A DNA stretch of 64,000 bases from CBDFHB01 sp965250115 (GTDB lineage: Bacteria; Acidobacteriota; Vicinamibacteria; Marinacidobacterales; SMYC01). Each line of letters opens with the position of its first letter. Within the stretch, counting starts at the first letter, position 1. The stretch covers positions 1,798,001 through 1,862,000 of the forward strand of contig CBDFNJ010000002.1 in assembly GCA_965250115.1 (NCBI GenBank), read 5' to 3'. Below, in pieces: positions 55,999 through 64,000 of the stretch. A program made the position numbers and the translations under genes. The notes beneath the pieces are model-generated. The model searched no databases and was not told where the DNA came from. It saw only the letters and a program-made list of their open reading frames with translations.

Positions 55999-57459
55999 AT
56001 GAGGCATTGGACCGTTTGTCTGACTCTTCTGTCGAGCTGCTCCCTGACGACTCCTTTCCTCGGTGCGGCCCTCGCTCAGGCCAGCGACCCATTCGAGCGG
56101 CACTTCACCGGACGTTGCTTGCGATTCGACTACTACCATACGGGCACGGCAGGTGAGGAACACGTCAGCGTGGATCGGCTGCGGCTCGAAGGTGACTGGG
56201 GCGGGCGGAGACACCCTCTGTTGGACCCACTCGATCTCGGAAAGTATCGCTTCGAGGTCATCGATCCGAGCACCCATCTCGCCATCTACTCGGCCGGTTT
56301 CTCCAGCATCTACGGAGAGTGGGAAACGACCGGGGAGGCGCGGCGGGGCACGTGGCGAACGCTGCACGAATCTCAACGTTTTCCCGAGCCGAGGCATCCA
56401 GTGCAGATCGTGCTCAAGAAGCGAGCGGCGGACGGGACGTTTCGTGAGATCTTCTCGACGTTGACCGATCCGGCAAGCCGATGGGTGGATCGGTCTCCAT
56501 TAGATCAGCAGGGAGAGGTGTGGGCTGTTTTCGAGCACGGGCCGCGTAGCGAAAAAGTCGACCTCCTGGTCCTCGGTGACGGCTACACACGAGAGGAGAT
56601 GCCCAGCTATCGGGCCGACGTCCGTCGCGTGGTCGACGCTCTATTCGCCCATTCTCCTTTCGCCGATCATCGGGAAGACTTCAACGTGTGGGCCATCGAC
56701 GTCGCTTCCGAGCGCTCGGGTGTATCTCAGCCGCGAACCGGGTTTTGGAACCGAACGCCGATCGGTTTGACGTACAACGCTTTCGACTCCGAACGCTACA
56801 TGCTCAGCTTCGAGAATCGTCGCTTTCAGGAGATCGCGGCTCTTGCGCCGTTCGACGCGCTCATCCTCATCGGAAACAGCGAGCAGTATGGCGGTGGGGG
56901 AACCTACAATCTGTACTCCACCGCTGCGGCGAAGAGCGGGCAGCTGCCCTACTTGATCGTGCATGAATTCGCTCATGCCTTCGCGGGGCTGGGCGACGAG
57001 TACTACACCTCGCAAGTGGCGTATGAGGATTTCACCGCGCCGGGGACGGAGCCCTGGAGTCCCAACGTCACGGCGCTGCTGGATCCCGAGCGTCTGAAGT
57101 GGCAGGCGTTGGTGGATGCGGATACCCCGACGCCCACTCCCTGGGATCAGGAGGCGTATGACAGCACCTCCCTCGCGCTTCAGGAGACGCGCCAGGCCCT
57201 CCGCGCGCAGAAAGTTTCCGAACAGCGCATGGAACAGTACTTCCAGGAGGCCAAGGAGGCGACGAGCCGAATCCTGGAGGCGCAGCAGTACTACGGCAAG
57301 GTCGGCGCTTTCGAAGGCGCCGGGTATCAGGCCAAGGGCCTGTACCGGCCGGCGGTCGATTGCATCATGTTCACCCGAAACCCGGATTACTTCTGCCCGG
57401 TATGCTTGCGGGCCATCGAGCGCATCATCGACCTCCACACCGGCAGGTGGACTCCATAG
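55999..57459 (+). CDS. Secreted M64-family metallopeptidase
   Basis: 486 aa. The signal peptide ends near LGAALAQ. A beta-sandwich N-terminal domain (FTGRCLRFDYYHTGTAGEEHV) is followed by the catalytic domain: VDLLVLGDGYTREEM, FNVWAIDVASERSGVS, and the zinc motif LIVHEFAHAFAGLGDEYY. The M64 (IgA peptidase-like) family shows these blocks. The C-terminal region has CIMFTR, and FCPVCLRAIERII supplies a Cys pair. Divergent from the cyclase-family gene. Confidence 0.92.
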   Translation: MRHWTVCLTLLSSCSLTTPFLGAALAQASDPFERHFTGRCLRFDYYHTGTAGEEHVSVDRLRLEGDWGGRRHPLLDPLDLGKYRFEVIDPSTHLAIYSAGFSSIYGEWETTGEARRGTWRTLHESQRFPEPRHPVQIVLKKRAADGTFREIFSTLTDPASRWVDRSPLDQQGEVWAVFEHGPRSEKVDLLVLGDGYTREEMPSYRADVRRVVDALFAHSPFADHREDFNVWAIDVASERSGVSQPRTGFWNRTPIGLTYNAFDSERYMLSFENRRFQEIAALAPFDALILIGNSEQYGGGGTYNLYSTAAAKSGQLPYLIVHEFAHAFAGLGDEYYTSQVAYEDFTAPGTEPWSPNVTALLDPERLKWQALVDADTPTPTPWDQEAYDSTSLALQETRQALRAQKVSEQRMEQYFQEAKEATSRILEAQQYYGKVGAFEGAGYQAKGLYRPAVDCIMFTRNPDYFCPVCLRAIERIIDLHTGRWTP

Positions 57460-57463
57460 CTTA

Positions 57464-57603
57464 CTGTTTCGGGTGGAAGCCTTCGACGCGGGAGTCGTCG
57501 CCTTCGTCTCGCTGATGGTGGCCGGAGTGGGACTGGCGGCGAGCTTCTTGCCCGCGCGCCGGGCTGCCTCCATCCATCCGGTCGAAGCGTTGCGATGCTG
57601 CGA
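57464..57603 (+). pseudogene. C-terminal fragment of a MacB/FtsX-type ABC permease, copy 2; direct-repeat unit 2
   Basis: Begins 4 bases after the M64 stop. VEAFDAGVVAFVSLMVAGVGLAASFLPARRAASIHPVEALR is almost the same as copy 1 at 54502-54640. Only the tail is present. It was probably left by recombination between tandem permease genes. Confidence 0.82.
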
Positions 57604-57633
57604 TGCGAATGGGACCAGGACAAAAGGAGGACC

Positions 57634-58050
57634 TCACGCTTCCAAGGCAACAGCGAGATATTCTTGACGCGTTTTGCGCGTCCGCACGACCGTAGCGTAC
57701 GCTTGGAGCAATGGCGAGAAAGTTCCCCACGGAAGCTCAGCGGCCACCGATTCTATCCAATAAACACTGCGCCTCGACCTCAGTTTTTCGTCCAGAGAAT
57801 CTACTGCGTGAGGCACGAAGGCAGAAAGCTCTCTTGGCCGGCACGGTCCCCGCCGTCTGCATTCTCGACCCGGACGGCGATATCGTGGAGAGCCTCCTGT
57901 CCGAGGGCCGGTCACGACGAGCTTGAGGACTTCGTCGGGAAGGCGCTTTTGAAGTCGAATGTGGCTACCGCGCTGTCGCACGACAATCCACCCATCCCTT
58001 TGAAGTGCCTTTACGATTCGGGAATAAGGGAGGGATGGGACTTTGCTCAA
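57634..58050 (-). pseudogene. hicA: HicA toxin, truncated and fused to foreign sequence
   Basis: The first 46 residues (MSKVPSLPYSRIVKALQRDG and WIVVRQRGSHIRLQKR) are a HicA mRNA-interferase fold, including the catalytic His in GSHIRL. After KLVV at about 57905 the sequence is the antisense of the phosphorylase fragment, and the frame runs on to 57634 without further HicA sequence. The last strand and helix of HicA are lost, so activity is doubtful. Confidence 0.75.
57711..57905 (+). pseudogene. N-terminal fragment of a nucleoside phosphorylase-like gene
   Basis: The frame from ATG 57711 (MARKFPTEAQRPPILSNKH, then SVFRPENLLREARRQKALLAGTVPAVCILDPDGDIV) resembles the N-terminal extension of bacterial purine/uridine phosphorylase-like proteins. 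Homology ends at about 57900, where a truncated hicA on the other strand begins. The frame then runs out at 57926. Confidence 0.6.
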
Positions 58051-58250
58051 AGGACGAGCTCTCGGATCTCCACCTCGCTTCCCGGCGGAAGATCGTCTTC
58101 CTGGGGCTCTAGGTAGAGCTCGATGGCCTCTCGAATGTTCGCCATCGCCTCGTCCTGCGTCTCGCCCTCGCTGATGCAGCCCGGAAGTGACGGGGCGTAG
58201 ACCGTGAACCCCCCTTCGTCGCTGGGCTCGAGAACGACTTTCACTTTCAC
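58047..58250 (-). CDS. hicB: HicB-type antitoxin
   Basis: 67 aa: MKVKVVLEPSDEGGFTVYAP and SLPGCISEGETQDEAMANIREAIELYLE, the degenerate RNase-H-like HicB domain. It lies upstream of hicA with a 4-base overlap (ATGA). No C-terminal DNA-binding domain is present. With the toxin truncated, it may have no partner. Confidence 0.85.
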   Translation of the reverse strand: MKVKVVLEPSDEGGFTVYAPSLPGCISEGETQDEAMANIREAIELYLEPQEDDLPPGSEVEIRELVL

Positions 58251-58265
58251 AGCTGCCTCCGGTTT

Positions 58266-58619
58266 CTAACTTCCATAGTACAACGCGCTAGGGTAGGGCG
58301 AAACCCTCAGCGTACCGCTAGTGCACATTCCTTCCCTGTCAGCAGGAACTCGAGGCGATCCGCCTTCCGAACTCGCCTCGCCCTCCGCCTGCACTTCGAC
58401 GTGCACCAGAATGAGCTCCGGCTCGCCCTCCCGCGTCCTGAGCTCCGTCACAACATCGGCTTCCCGCAGACGCCCCTCGGGAAAATCCGTGATGAGCTCT
58501 TTGTCCAGGAGACGCTTTGTCGCGAAGTCGAGCCGCTCGGCCACTTCGTGGAAAAAGAGCTCCAGAAACTCCCGCAGGAAGGTCTCGAGAAGCGTCTTGA
58601 ATAACTGGTCGTGTCCCAT
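58266..58619 (-). pseudogene. Rpn-type nuclease/transposase gene, C-terminally truncated copy
   Basis: The first 78 residues (MGHDQLFKTLLETFLREFLE ... GRLREADVVTELRTREGEPELILVHVEVQA) match the complete paralogue at 61963-62781. They include the PD-(D/E)XK catalytic residues (ADVV, HVEVQ). After HVEVQA the sequence diverges and stops at 58266. The upstream 100 bases also match those of the second copy, so gene and promoter were duplicated together. Confidence 0.82.
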
Positions 58620-58706
58620 CGTGCTCTCTTATGAGAGAGACGAAAAGACCACCCGTGATCCTCCCTATCTCTCTCTGGCAGCGAGTTCATTCGAGCCCAC
58701 CCTGGA

Positions 58707-58760
58707 TGCCCCTTCGTGTTAGCCCCGAGGCCATGAAAGCCGCCCTCCTCGGCAGTACGC
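58707..58760 (+). pseudogene. 5' remnant of an SprT-like gene
   Basis: ATGCCCCTTCGTGTTAGC and a few following codons (MPLRVSPEAMKAALLGS) match the start of the intact SprT-like gene at 62868 (MPLRVSLRSVAVNAALPSE). Beyond about 58760 the similarity ends. The rest of this copy appears 2.9 kb downstream (61682-61870), with two genes in between. Confidence 0.6.
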
Positions 58761-58870
58761 ATTCGCGACTGGCGTCGTGTTACATTTCGGCTGTGCCTGC
58801 ATCGCCCGCGCGAGTGGCTTTTCGCCGGTCCACGAGGAGGCGTCGGGCACCGTATTGATAGCCTCACACC

Positions 58871-60265
58871 ATGCCGAACAAAACGTCTCGCAACGCTCCC
58901 TGCCCCTGCGGCAGCGGTAAGAAATACAAGAAGTGCTGCCTCGCAAAAGACGAAGCTGCGGTGGTATCGATCGCGGTCGCGGAAGGGGCGGTCGCACGCG
59001 CGATCGCGTGGCTTCGCCAGCACTATCCCGAAGAGATCGAGCGCGCGATCGCGTTCGAATACTTCGGTTCACTGGAGCAGGAGCAATTCGAGGAGTTGGA
59101 CGAGCTTCCTGAAGACCTGGGAGAAATGGTTCATCTGAACGCGTTCGAATGGGTGCTTGCCGAGGGCGAGATCAGCCCCCCCGAAGACGAGGACGACTCC
59201 CTGCCGGTCATGGAGCTCGTGCTCAGTGAAGGTGGCCCTCTGATGGATGCAAACGAGCGGCGCTATCTCCAGCTTCTCGCGACGGAGCCCATCGATCTGT
59301 ATGAGGTCGTCGAAGCGGAGCCCGGAGAGGGCTTGTGGCTCGTCTCGACGCTCGCCGACGAGCCAACGCGGTTTTGGGTTCGCGAGAGGTCGGCTTCGCG
59401 ATCGCTCCGGGAAGGCGACATTTTCGCAGCGCGGGTGCTCCCGTGCCAGCCGAGCGTTCTTACCGGCGCGGTGTACGCTTTCAACCGCCCTCAGTATCTG
59501 GCATTACGCGGTCGCCTTCTGGAAGGGCCCCGAGGGAGCGGAGGCCTCCTCCATTCCGAATGGGTGAGCGCCACCGTCATCGAGGCTTGGTTGTCGGTCC
59601 TCGTAGGACCGCCGCCGCTATTGACCGAGGCTTCGACCGGCGAGGCGATCTTACTAACGGCGGTGCACTATCGCGTGAAAGAATGGTCGCGGCTCGCGAA
59701 GACACTCGACGAACAACCTGACGTTGAGCGGAGCGACGAAAACCACTGGGTCCGGTTCCAGCCGGAGAAAGCGGGCGCTAGCGCGCGTCGAAGCCTTTGC
59801 TCCGTCTCGAAAACCGCGGACGATCGCGTCGAGCTTTTCGCCCGAACCAACGACACCGCTAATGCCGCCGAGAGCTGGTTCTCGGAGCTTTTGGGTGACG
59901 GCGTGGAGCGCATCGCGCGCGAGTCGACCGACCCGAGACATGTTTGGAAAGGTCGCCACGCGCGAAAAAGGAATCAGCCGGATATCGGAGAAGATCCCAT
60001 CGACGACATCCCGCCAGAAACGAAAACCGCGATCCTGGAGCAGTTCTACCGGCAAACCTACGCCAATTGGGCCGACGAGCCCATTCCCGCGCTGAAGAAC
60101 AAGACGCCCCGCCAGGCGATACGTTCGAAAGCGGGCCGGCGCGAAGTCGTGGAGATCCTGCGAAGCTACGAGTTTGGCGAGCGCGAGCAAGCCGAGACTC
60201 AACGACGGGACCCCATCGACCTTAGCTTCCTGTGGGAGGAGCTCGGAATTTCCGACGAGCGGTAG
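58871..60265 (+). CDS. SEC-C zinc-motif protein with C-terminal MbcA/ParS-like domain
   Basis: 464 aa. The N-terminal SEC-C motif is NAPCPCGSGKKYKKCC. The middle region is acidic and of no known family (EEFEELDELPEDLGEMVHL). The end ILEQFYRQTYANWADEPIPALKNKTPRQAIRSKAGRREVVEILRSYEFGE matches the MbcA/ParS/Xre-toxin-binding type of domain. It starts just after a short gap and is followed, 29 bases on, by a DUF6880-like gene, so the two probably act together. Function unknown. Confidence 0.7.
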   Translation: MPNKTSRNAPCPCGSGKKYKKCCLAKDEAAVVSIAVAEGAVARAIAWLRQHYPEEIERAIAFEYFGSLEQEQFEELDELPEDLGEMVHLNAFEWVLAEGEISPPEDEDDSLPVMELVLSEGGPLMDANERRYLQLLATEPIDLYEVVEAEPGEGLWLVSTLADEPTRFWVRERSASRSLREGDIFAARVLPCQPSVLTGAVYAFNRPQYLALRGRLLEGPRGSGGLLHSEWVSATVIEAWLSVLVGPPPLLTEASTGEAILLTAVHYRVKEWSRLAKTLDEQPDVERSDENHWVRFQPEKAGASARRSLCSVSKTADDRVELFARTNDTANAAESWFSELLGDGVERIARESTDPRHVWKGRHARKRNQPDIGEDPIDDIPPETKTAILEQFYRQTYANWADEPIPALKNKTPRQAIRSKAGRREVVEILRSYEFGEREQAETQRRDPIDLSFLWEELGISDER

Positions 60266-60294
60266 CGAGTGTTCCTGCTCGGGAGCCAAAGAAG

Positions 60295-61636
60295 ATGAGC
60301 CGTCGAGGTCGCACACGAGACCCATTCGAGCGCAGCATCGAATCCGCCCTCCGTCCGGGAGAGTTCATCAGCTACCGCAAGAGCTTCTCCTTCATGAAGG
60401 CGCTCGACCAACTGGTGCAGCAAATCAACCCTCTCATCGACGACGACCCCGCGCGCGCGACCAGGGTCTTCGAGACCTTTCTAGCGGGCTGCTACGCCAA
60501 GACCCACGAGCTCGACGATTCGAGCGGCGAGCTCGGTAACTTCATGCAGGAGCTTTGTTGTCGCTGGGTAACGAGCGCGGCAATCCGGCGGCTGCCCGGC
60601 CAACGATACCGTCGAAACGCTCGTTCGTTGGATCGATGCCGACAACTATGGCTACACGTACCAGATCGAGCGCGACATCGCCGAAGCGCTCGACGAGGCC
60701 GGACGGAAGCCTTTCGTTCAAACCGCGCGAACCCGCTTCGAGCAAGCCACGCAAGAGGCGGCGCGCAGAAAAGATGAGCTCGGAGGCGACGCGTCGCAAC
60801 GGCAATGGGCCGATGTGCTCCACGCCCTGTTCCAGGCGCAGAAAGACGCGTTCTCTTATATTCGACTGTGCCAGCAAATGGGAATGCGCGGCGAAGACTG
60901 CCTCGCGATCGCTGACATCTTCCACGCGAAGGGCGAAGCCAGCCAGGCACTCTCGTGGGTTCGGCGCGGCCTCGAAAGTGGCGGAAGGCGCGAGTTTGCA
61001 ACGTACGATCTCGAAAAGCGCGAGCGCGCCCTCCTATCAGAGCTCGGCCGCCCCGAGGAAGCTCTGACGCTTGCCTGGAAAGACTTCGACGCGAGCCCCG
61101 GCACCGCTGGCTATGGGGAGCTGATGCGGTACGTACCGGAAGCCGAGCGTAGTCGCTGGCACGAGCGCGCCATGGACCGTGCCGCCGGCGGCGATCTTCG
61201 CTCAGCGATCGATCTGTATCTCGAGACTCGCGAAACGAGTCGCCTCGTGGATCGGCTCCAGAGCACGACGGACGAAGCTCTCATGGACGTGAGCGACTAC
61301 TCTCTCGGCGACGCCGCGAAACACCTGGCGCGTCCACACCCGGGAGTCGCCGCTCGGCTCTTTCGCGCCATCGCACTGCAGATCGTCGACGAGGGCAGGA
61401 ACAAAAACTACCGCTCTGCCGTATCGAACCTGAAGCGAGCCAAGAAGTGCTACGAGAAAGCGGGCTTGGTCGATCAATGGAACGCCCTCGTAGAAGATAT
61501 CCGACGGCGTCACCACCGGAAGACGTCGTTCATGCCCAAGTTCGAGAAGATCGTTCAGGATGAGCCCGCTGAGGACTCGTCGTTTCTCGACACCGCGCGG
61601 AAGCGCTGGTCGAGCCAGCGGCCTCGCCATTCCTGA
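60295..61636 (+). pseudogene. DUF6880-like helical-repeat protein, one frameshift
   Basis: The first frame (MSRRGRTRDPFERSIESALR ... ARATRVFETFLAGCYAKTHELDDSSGELGNFMQELCCRWV) changes by +1 at about 60590-60605. The second frame continues NDTVETLVRWIDADNYGYTYQIERDIAEALDEAGRKPF and runs to 61636. Together about 446 aa of helical repeats of the DUF6880 type. It forms a pair with the SEC-C gene before it. Confidence 0.75.
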
Positions 61637-61681
61637 CCTGCGTCCGTAGTAGGTTGCTGACCACAACGGATCGAGGCGTGA

Positions 61682-61870
61682 AGTCTGAAGGCCGCCTTCT
61701 CGAGCGAAGCCGTCTCTTCCATCCACCACTGGCTCAACGTCTGGAACACCCCCGAGCGCGCCGCCCGCACCACCATCGAGTGGCCTCCGCGCTGACCAGG
61801 AGCCTCGGCCGCTGCTATCCCGGGGGTCGCCTCATCCACTTAGCGGCCGTGGTCAACGAAGCTTCAATCG
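61682..61870 (+). pseudogene. Internal fragment of an SprT-like gene
   Basis: Reading frames in this stretch give AAFSSEAVSSIHHWLNVWNTPERAARTTIEW and RSLGRCYPGGRLIHLAAVVNEA, closely matching the intact SprT-like protein (SLHHWLHLWNTPELAARTTIEWSPRLTRSLGRCYPERRLIRLA). The HELAH catalytic part is missing. A one-base shift lies near 61788. It appears to be the continuation of the 5' remnant at 58707. Confidence 0.72.
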
Positions 61871-61962
61871 TGCTCGAAGAATTCCTGTTCCAACCCCTAC
61901 TGGATGCCGACGTTTTCGAGCGACTCAGCCGTGAGCACGCGATCGAGATATTGGTCCAGCTC

Positions 61963-62781
61963 CTAGCCGGACTCGACGGCATCGATACGAGCGTCCACGT
62001 CGCTTGGTAACGGCCCGAACTTCACGGCGAGTAGACGTTTCAGCGTCTCGCGTTTTCCCTGGATGAGGCCTTTCAGCATGAGCTTGTCGGCCCACGTAAG
62101 CTCCGTGTCCTGCACTTTCTGGTACTCCTTTCGCGCGACGACTTGCCTGAACTGTTCGAACTCGTCTCCCCTCAACGGGAAGTACGTCTCGATCACAGTC
62201 ACCAGCAGGAACTGCCGCGCCTCGTCGAGCTCGCTCTCGATGACCCGTTTGAGCATGTTCGCCCGAAGCAAAGCGGCCCCTGACCGTCCCCGGCGCATGA
62301 GCGCCGAAAGTGCCGCGCCCAGAGGGCTCGTTTCAACATACTCCCGAGCGACGAGCCGCGCCAGTCCGATGCTGGCATATTGGAACCGCACGATCTCGTG
62401 CCCGAAGAGCTCTTCTCGGTACTCCGCCGCCTCCTTGGGAGGCCCACCTCGCAGAAACAACACGACCGGGAACACCGGTACGTCGTAGCGCAGCCGAAGC
62501 ATCGAGTAGCACTCGTACATTCGCCGTCCTACGTCCCGCTCGCTCCTTGCCTGCACTTCGACATGCACCAGAACGAGCTCTGGCTCGCCATCCCTCGTCC
62601 GAAGCTCCGCCACCACGTCCGCTTCTCGACGCCGACCCTCCGGAAGATCCGTGAAGAACTCCTTGTCGAGAGGGCGCTGCGAGGTGAAATCGAGACGCGC
62701 CGCCACCTCCGGGAAAAAGAGCTCCAGAAACTCCCGCAGGAAGGTCTCGAGAAGCGTCTTGAATAACTGGTCGTGTCCCAT
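61963..62781 (-). CDS. Rpn/PD-(D/E)XK-type nuclease, complete copy
   Basis: 272 aa. The N-terminal half is a PD-(D/E)XK nuclease-like domain (DKEFFTDLPEGRRREADVVAELRTRDGEPELVLVHVEVQARSERDVGRRMYECYSMLRLRY). The C-terminal half is helical, with ADKLMLKGLIQGKRETLKRLLAVKFGPLPSDVDARIDAVESG, as in Rpn and DUF4351 relatives. Rpn proteins promote RecA-independent recombination, which would fit a duplicated, rearranged locus; that link is speculative. Divergent from the SprT-like gene. Confidence 0.85.
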   Translation of the reverse strand: MGHDQLFKTLLETFLREFLELFFPEVAARLDFTSQRPLDKEFFTDLPEGRRREADVVAELRTRDGEPELVLVHVEVQARSERDVGRRMYECYSMLRLRYDVPVFPVVLFLRGGPPKEAAEYREELFGHEIVRFQYASIGLARLVAREYVETSPLGAALSALMRRGRSGAALLRANMLKRVIESELDEARQFLLVTVIETYFPLRGDEFEQFRQVVARKEYQKVQDTELTWADKLMLKGLIQGKRETLKRLLAVKFGPLPSDVDARIDAVESG

Positions 62782-62867
62782 CGTGCTCTCTTATGAGAGA
62801 GACGAAAAAACCACCGTTGATCCTCCCTACTTCGCGCTAGCAAGGATTTCAGGCGAGCCCACCCTGG

Positions 62868-63404
62868 ATGCCCCTTCGTGTTAGCCTTCGCTCCGTGGCC
62901 GTCAACGCCGCTCTCCCGAGCGAAGCTACCTCTTCCCTCCATCACTGGCTCCATCTCTGGAACACCCCCGAGCTCGCCGCCCGCACCACCATCGAATGGT
63001 CGCCCCGCCTGACTCGAAGCCTCGGCCGCTGCTATCCCGAGCGCCGCCTCATCCGCCTGGCGAGCTTCCTCGACGAAGCCCCGAACGGTCTCCTGGAAGA
63101 AGTCCTCTGCCACGAGCTCGCCCACGTCGCCGCGCGCGAGCTCCATGGCACGCGCATCCGACCCCACGGTCCTGAGTGGAAAGCGCTCATGCGGGATGCC
63201 GGTTATGAGCCCAAGACGAGGCTCCCCCTCCCCGCGAACGTTCGCGGTACCCGCAACCACCGACGCCGCTATCTCTACATCCACCGCTGCCCCGTCTGTC
63301 AGCGTTCCCGCACGGCGAAGCGAGCCGTTCGCCGATGGCGTTGCGCCGCGTGTGTCGCCGAAGGGCTCGACGGCACCCTCGACATCTCCCGGCGCCCGCT
63401 ATGA
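62868..63404 (+). CDS. SprT-like zinc metalloprotease
   Basis: 178 aa. LLEEVLCHELAHVAARELHGTRIRPHGPEWKALM provides the HExxH zinc site with the third His in RPHGPEWK, the SprT pattern. The C-terminal zinc ribbon CPVCQRSRTAKRAVRRWRCAAC follows. The start is ATG 62868. The stop overlaps the ATG of the HIT gene (ATGA). Eukaryotic relatives act on DNA-protein crosslinks; the bacterial role is unclear. Confidence 0.87.
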   Translation: MPLRVSLRSVAVNAALPSEATSSLHHWLHLWNTPELAARTTIEWSPRLTRSLGRCYPERRLIRLASFLDEAPNGLLEEVLCHELAHVAARELHGTRIRPHGPEWKALMRDAGYEPKTRLPLPANVRGTRNHRRRYLYIHRCPVCQRSRTAKRAVRRWRCAACVAEGLDGTLDISRRPL

Positions 63405-63577
63405 GCGAGCCAGGCTGTCCCTTCTGTGATCCCGATCCCGAACGCGTCTTCTATCGAGGCGCCAACGTCCTCGGCATCTGGGATGCCTACCCCGTCAGCG
63501 ACGGCCACGCCCTCATCGTCACCAAACGACACGTCACGACGTGGTTCGGCCTCACAGGGTCGACTTCGACGACCTGA
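63401..63577 (+). pseudogene. HIT-family protein, truncated
   Basis: 58 residues: MSEPGCPFCDPDPERVFYRG, LGIWDAYPVSDGHALIVTKRH. These are the N-terminal zinc-like CPFC and the central region of HIT nucleotide hydrolases. The histidine triad HxHxH, which comes later, is absent. After TTWFGL the sequence belongs to the sigma-54 activator gene in another frame. The gene was cut, not merely frameshifted. Confidence 0.75.
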
Positions 63578-64000
63578 TCGCGAGCGCGATGGACGCCGGG
63601 GCCAAGATACCTGCTCACCTGTGGGAGGACTTCCGCTCGGAGTTCGAGAACTTCATGGTCGCTCATGGCCGACCTCTTCCCTCCGCGTACGATGCGGCGC
63701 ACATCTACGCCTGCTTCTTCCAGCTTCGCCGGGGCTTCTACTACATATACCGCTATATCCTCGGAAGCTCGGCGCCGATTGTGCGGCTTCGAGCAGCCGT
63801 CTGGCAATCGATTTTCACCCACGACCTGCGCCGCTACACACACTCGCTCTACGGGCGCATGACGGACAGCACGCTGCTGATCACAGGCCCCTCGGGCACC
63901 GGCAAGGAGCTGGTCGCGCGCGCGGTCGGGCTGCCCCGCTACCACCCTTTCAACACCCGAACGAAGGCTTTCGAGACGGACTTCAGCCGTTCCTTCCATC
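63541..64000 (+). CDS. Sigma-54-interacting transcriptional regulator, N-terminal part (runs off window)
   Basis: An open frame from GTG 63541 (or ATG 63589) to the end of the window encodes FDDLIASAMDAGAKIPAHLW, AYDAAHIYACFFQLRRGFYYIYRYILGSS, IFTHDLRRYTHSLYGRM, then Walker A GPSGTGKELVARAVG and the start of the AAA+ domain (YHPFN). This N-terminal layout recurs in a group of sigma-54 activators without a receiver domain. The frame is -1 to HIT and overlaps its end, so its own N-terminus may have been lost at the same junction. Confidence 0.75.
   Translation, partial: MVRPHRVDFDDLIASAMDAGAKIPAHLWEDFRSEFENFMVAHGRPLPSAYDAAHIYACFFQLRRGFYYIYRYILGSSAPIVRLRAAVWQSIFTHDLRRYTHSLYGRMTDSTLLITGPSGTGKELVARAVGLPRYHPFNTRTKAFETDFSRSFH

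Noticed and set aside
58647..58870. A promoter-borne small RNA between Rpn and the SEC-C gene
   Set aside because: The conserved part is explained by the duplicated Rpn upstream region and the SprT start; no hairpin with a T-run was seen.

Overview
The window looks like a G+C-rich, Gram-negative chromosome. An Acidobacteriota-like organism is my best guess, at low certainty. The reasons are the Myxococcus-style pil gene order with ABC-transporter genes inside it, the short pilins with closely similar N-termini, the abundant secreted metalloproteases, and the permease fragments that resemble MacB/FtsX-type acidobacterial permeases. No rRNA, tRNA or CRISPR array was recognised.

Layout. 1-1270 holds IS debris (ISAzo13 inside the end of an IS256 element) that has cut off the front of pilB. 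1271-12868 is a type IV pilus cluster on the + strand: pilB', pilT, pilC, pilS, pilR, a sigma-54 promoter, two pilins, an ABC exporter pair, a TPR protein and the prepilin peptidase. An IS5-family element follows (12931-14015). 14056-22877 carries a membrane metalloprotease, an amidohydrolase, a Nudix gene, a minus-strand operon of two actin-like proteins plus a membrane-anchored peptidoglycan amidase, an ECF sigma/anti-sigma/CpxP-like operon, a symporter fragment and mobA. 23019-36863 holds a V4R protein, a secreted metalloprotease, a TPR-AIM24 gene broken by ISAzo13 and with ISL3 at its start codon, an IS256 copy, and the minus-strand run pilT2-recX-alaS-lytic transglycosylase. 37115-47320 holds a Ser/Thr kinase and a secreted kinase-like protein, next to an Omp85/D15-type gene that is split by a 6.2-kb nested set of mobile elements. 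47443-52866 has an APC permease and the trehalose operon otsB-GH15-otsA. An IS630 element sits exactly on the otsA stop codon. 54424-64000 is a patchwork of gene fragments and duplications (permease tails, HicBA, phosphorylase, Rpn nuclease, SprT, HIT) around intact genes for a cyclase-family hydrolase, an M64 peptidase and a SEC-C protein. It ends in the N-terminal part of a sigma-54 activator.

The mobile elements can be delimited closely. Target duplications and inverted repeats were read directly for ISAzo13 (3 copies), IS256 (2 copies plus a remnant), ISL3 (2), IS1595 (1) and IS630 (1). Removing them restores open frames in at least four genes: TPR-AIM24, the Omp85-type gene, a DUF3800-like passenger and the IS1595 transposase. 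The IS1595 element appears to have carried a DUF3800-like passenger gene and a small basic ORF before three later insertions landed in it.

Caution: an unusually large share of genes carry one single-nucleotide frameshift, several of them in homopolymer runs, while long genes such as alaS are intact. Either this is an unpolished long-read assembly or genes are decaying here. Entries typed pseudogene for this reason may be intact in the living cell.
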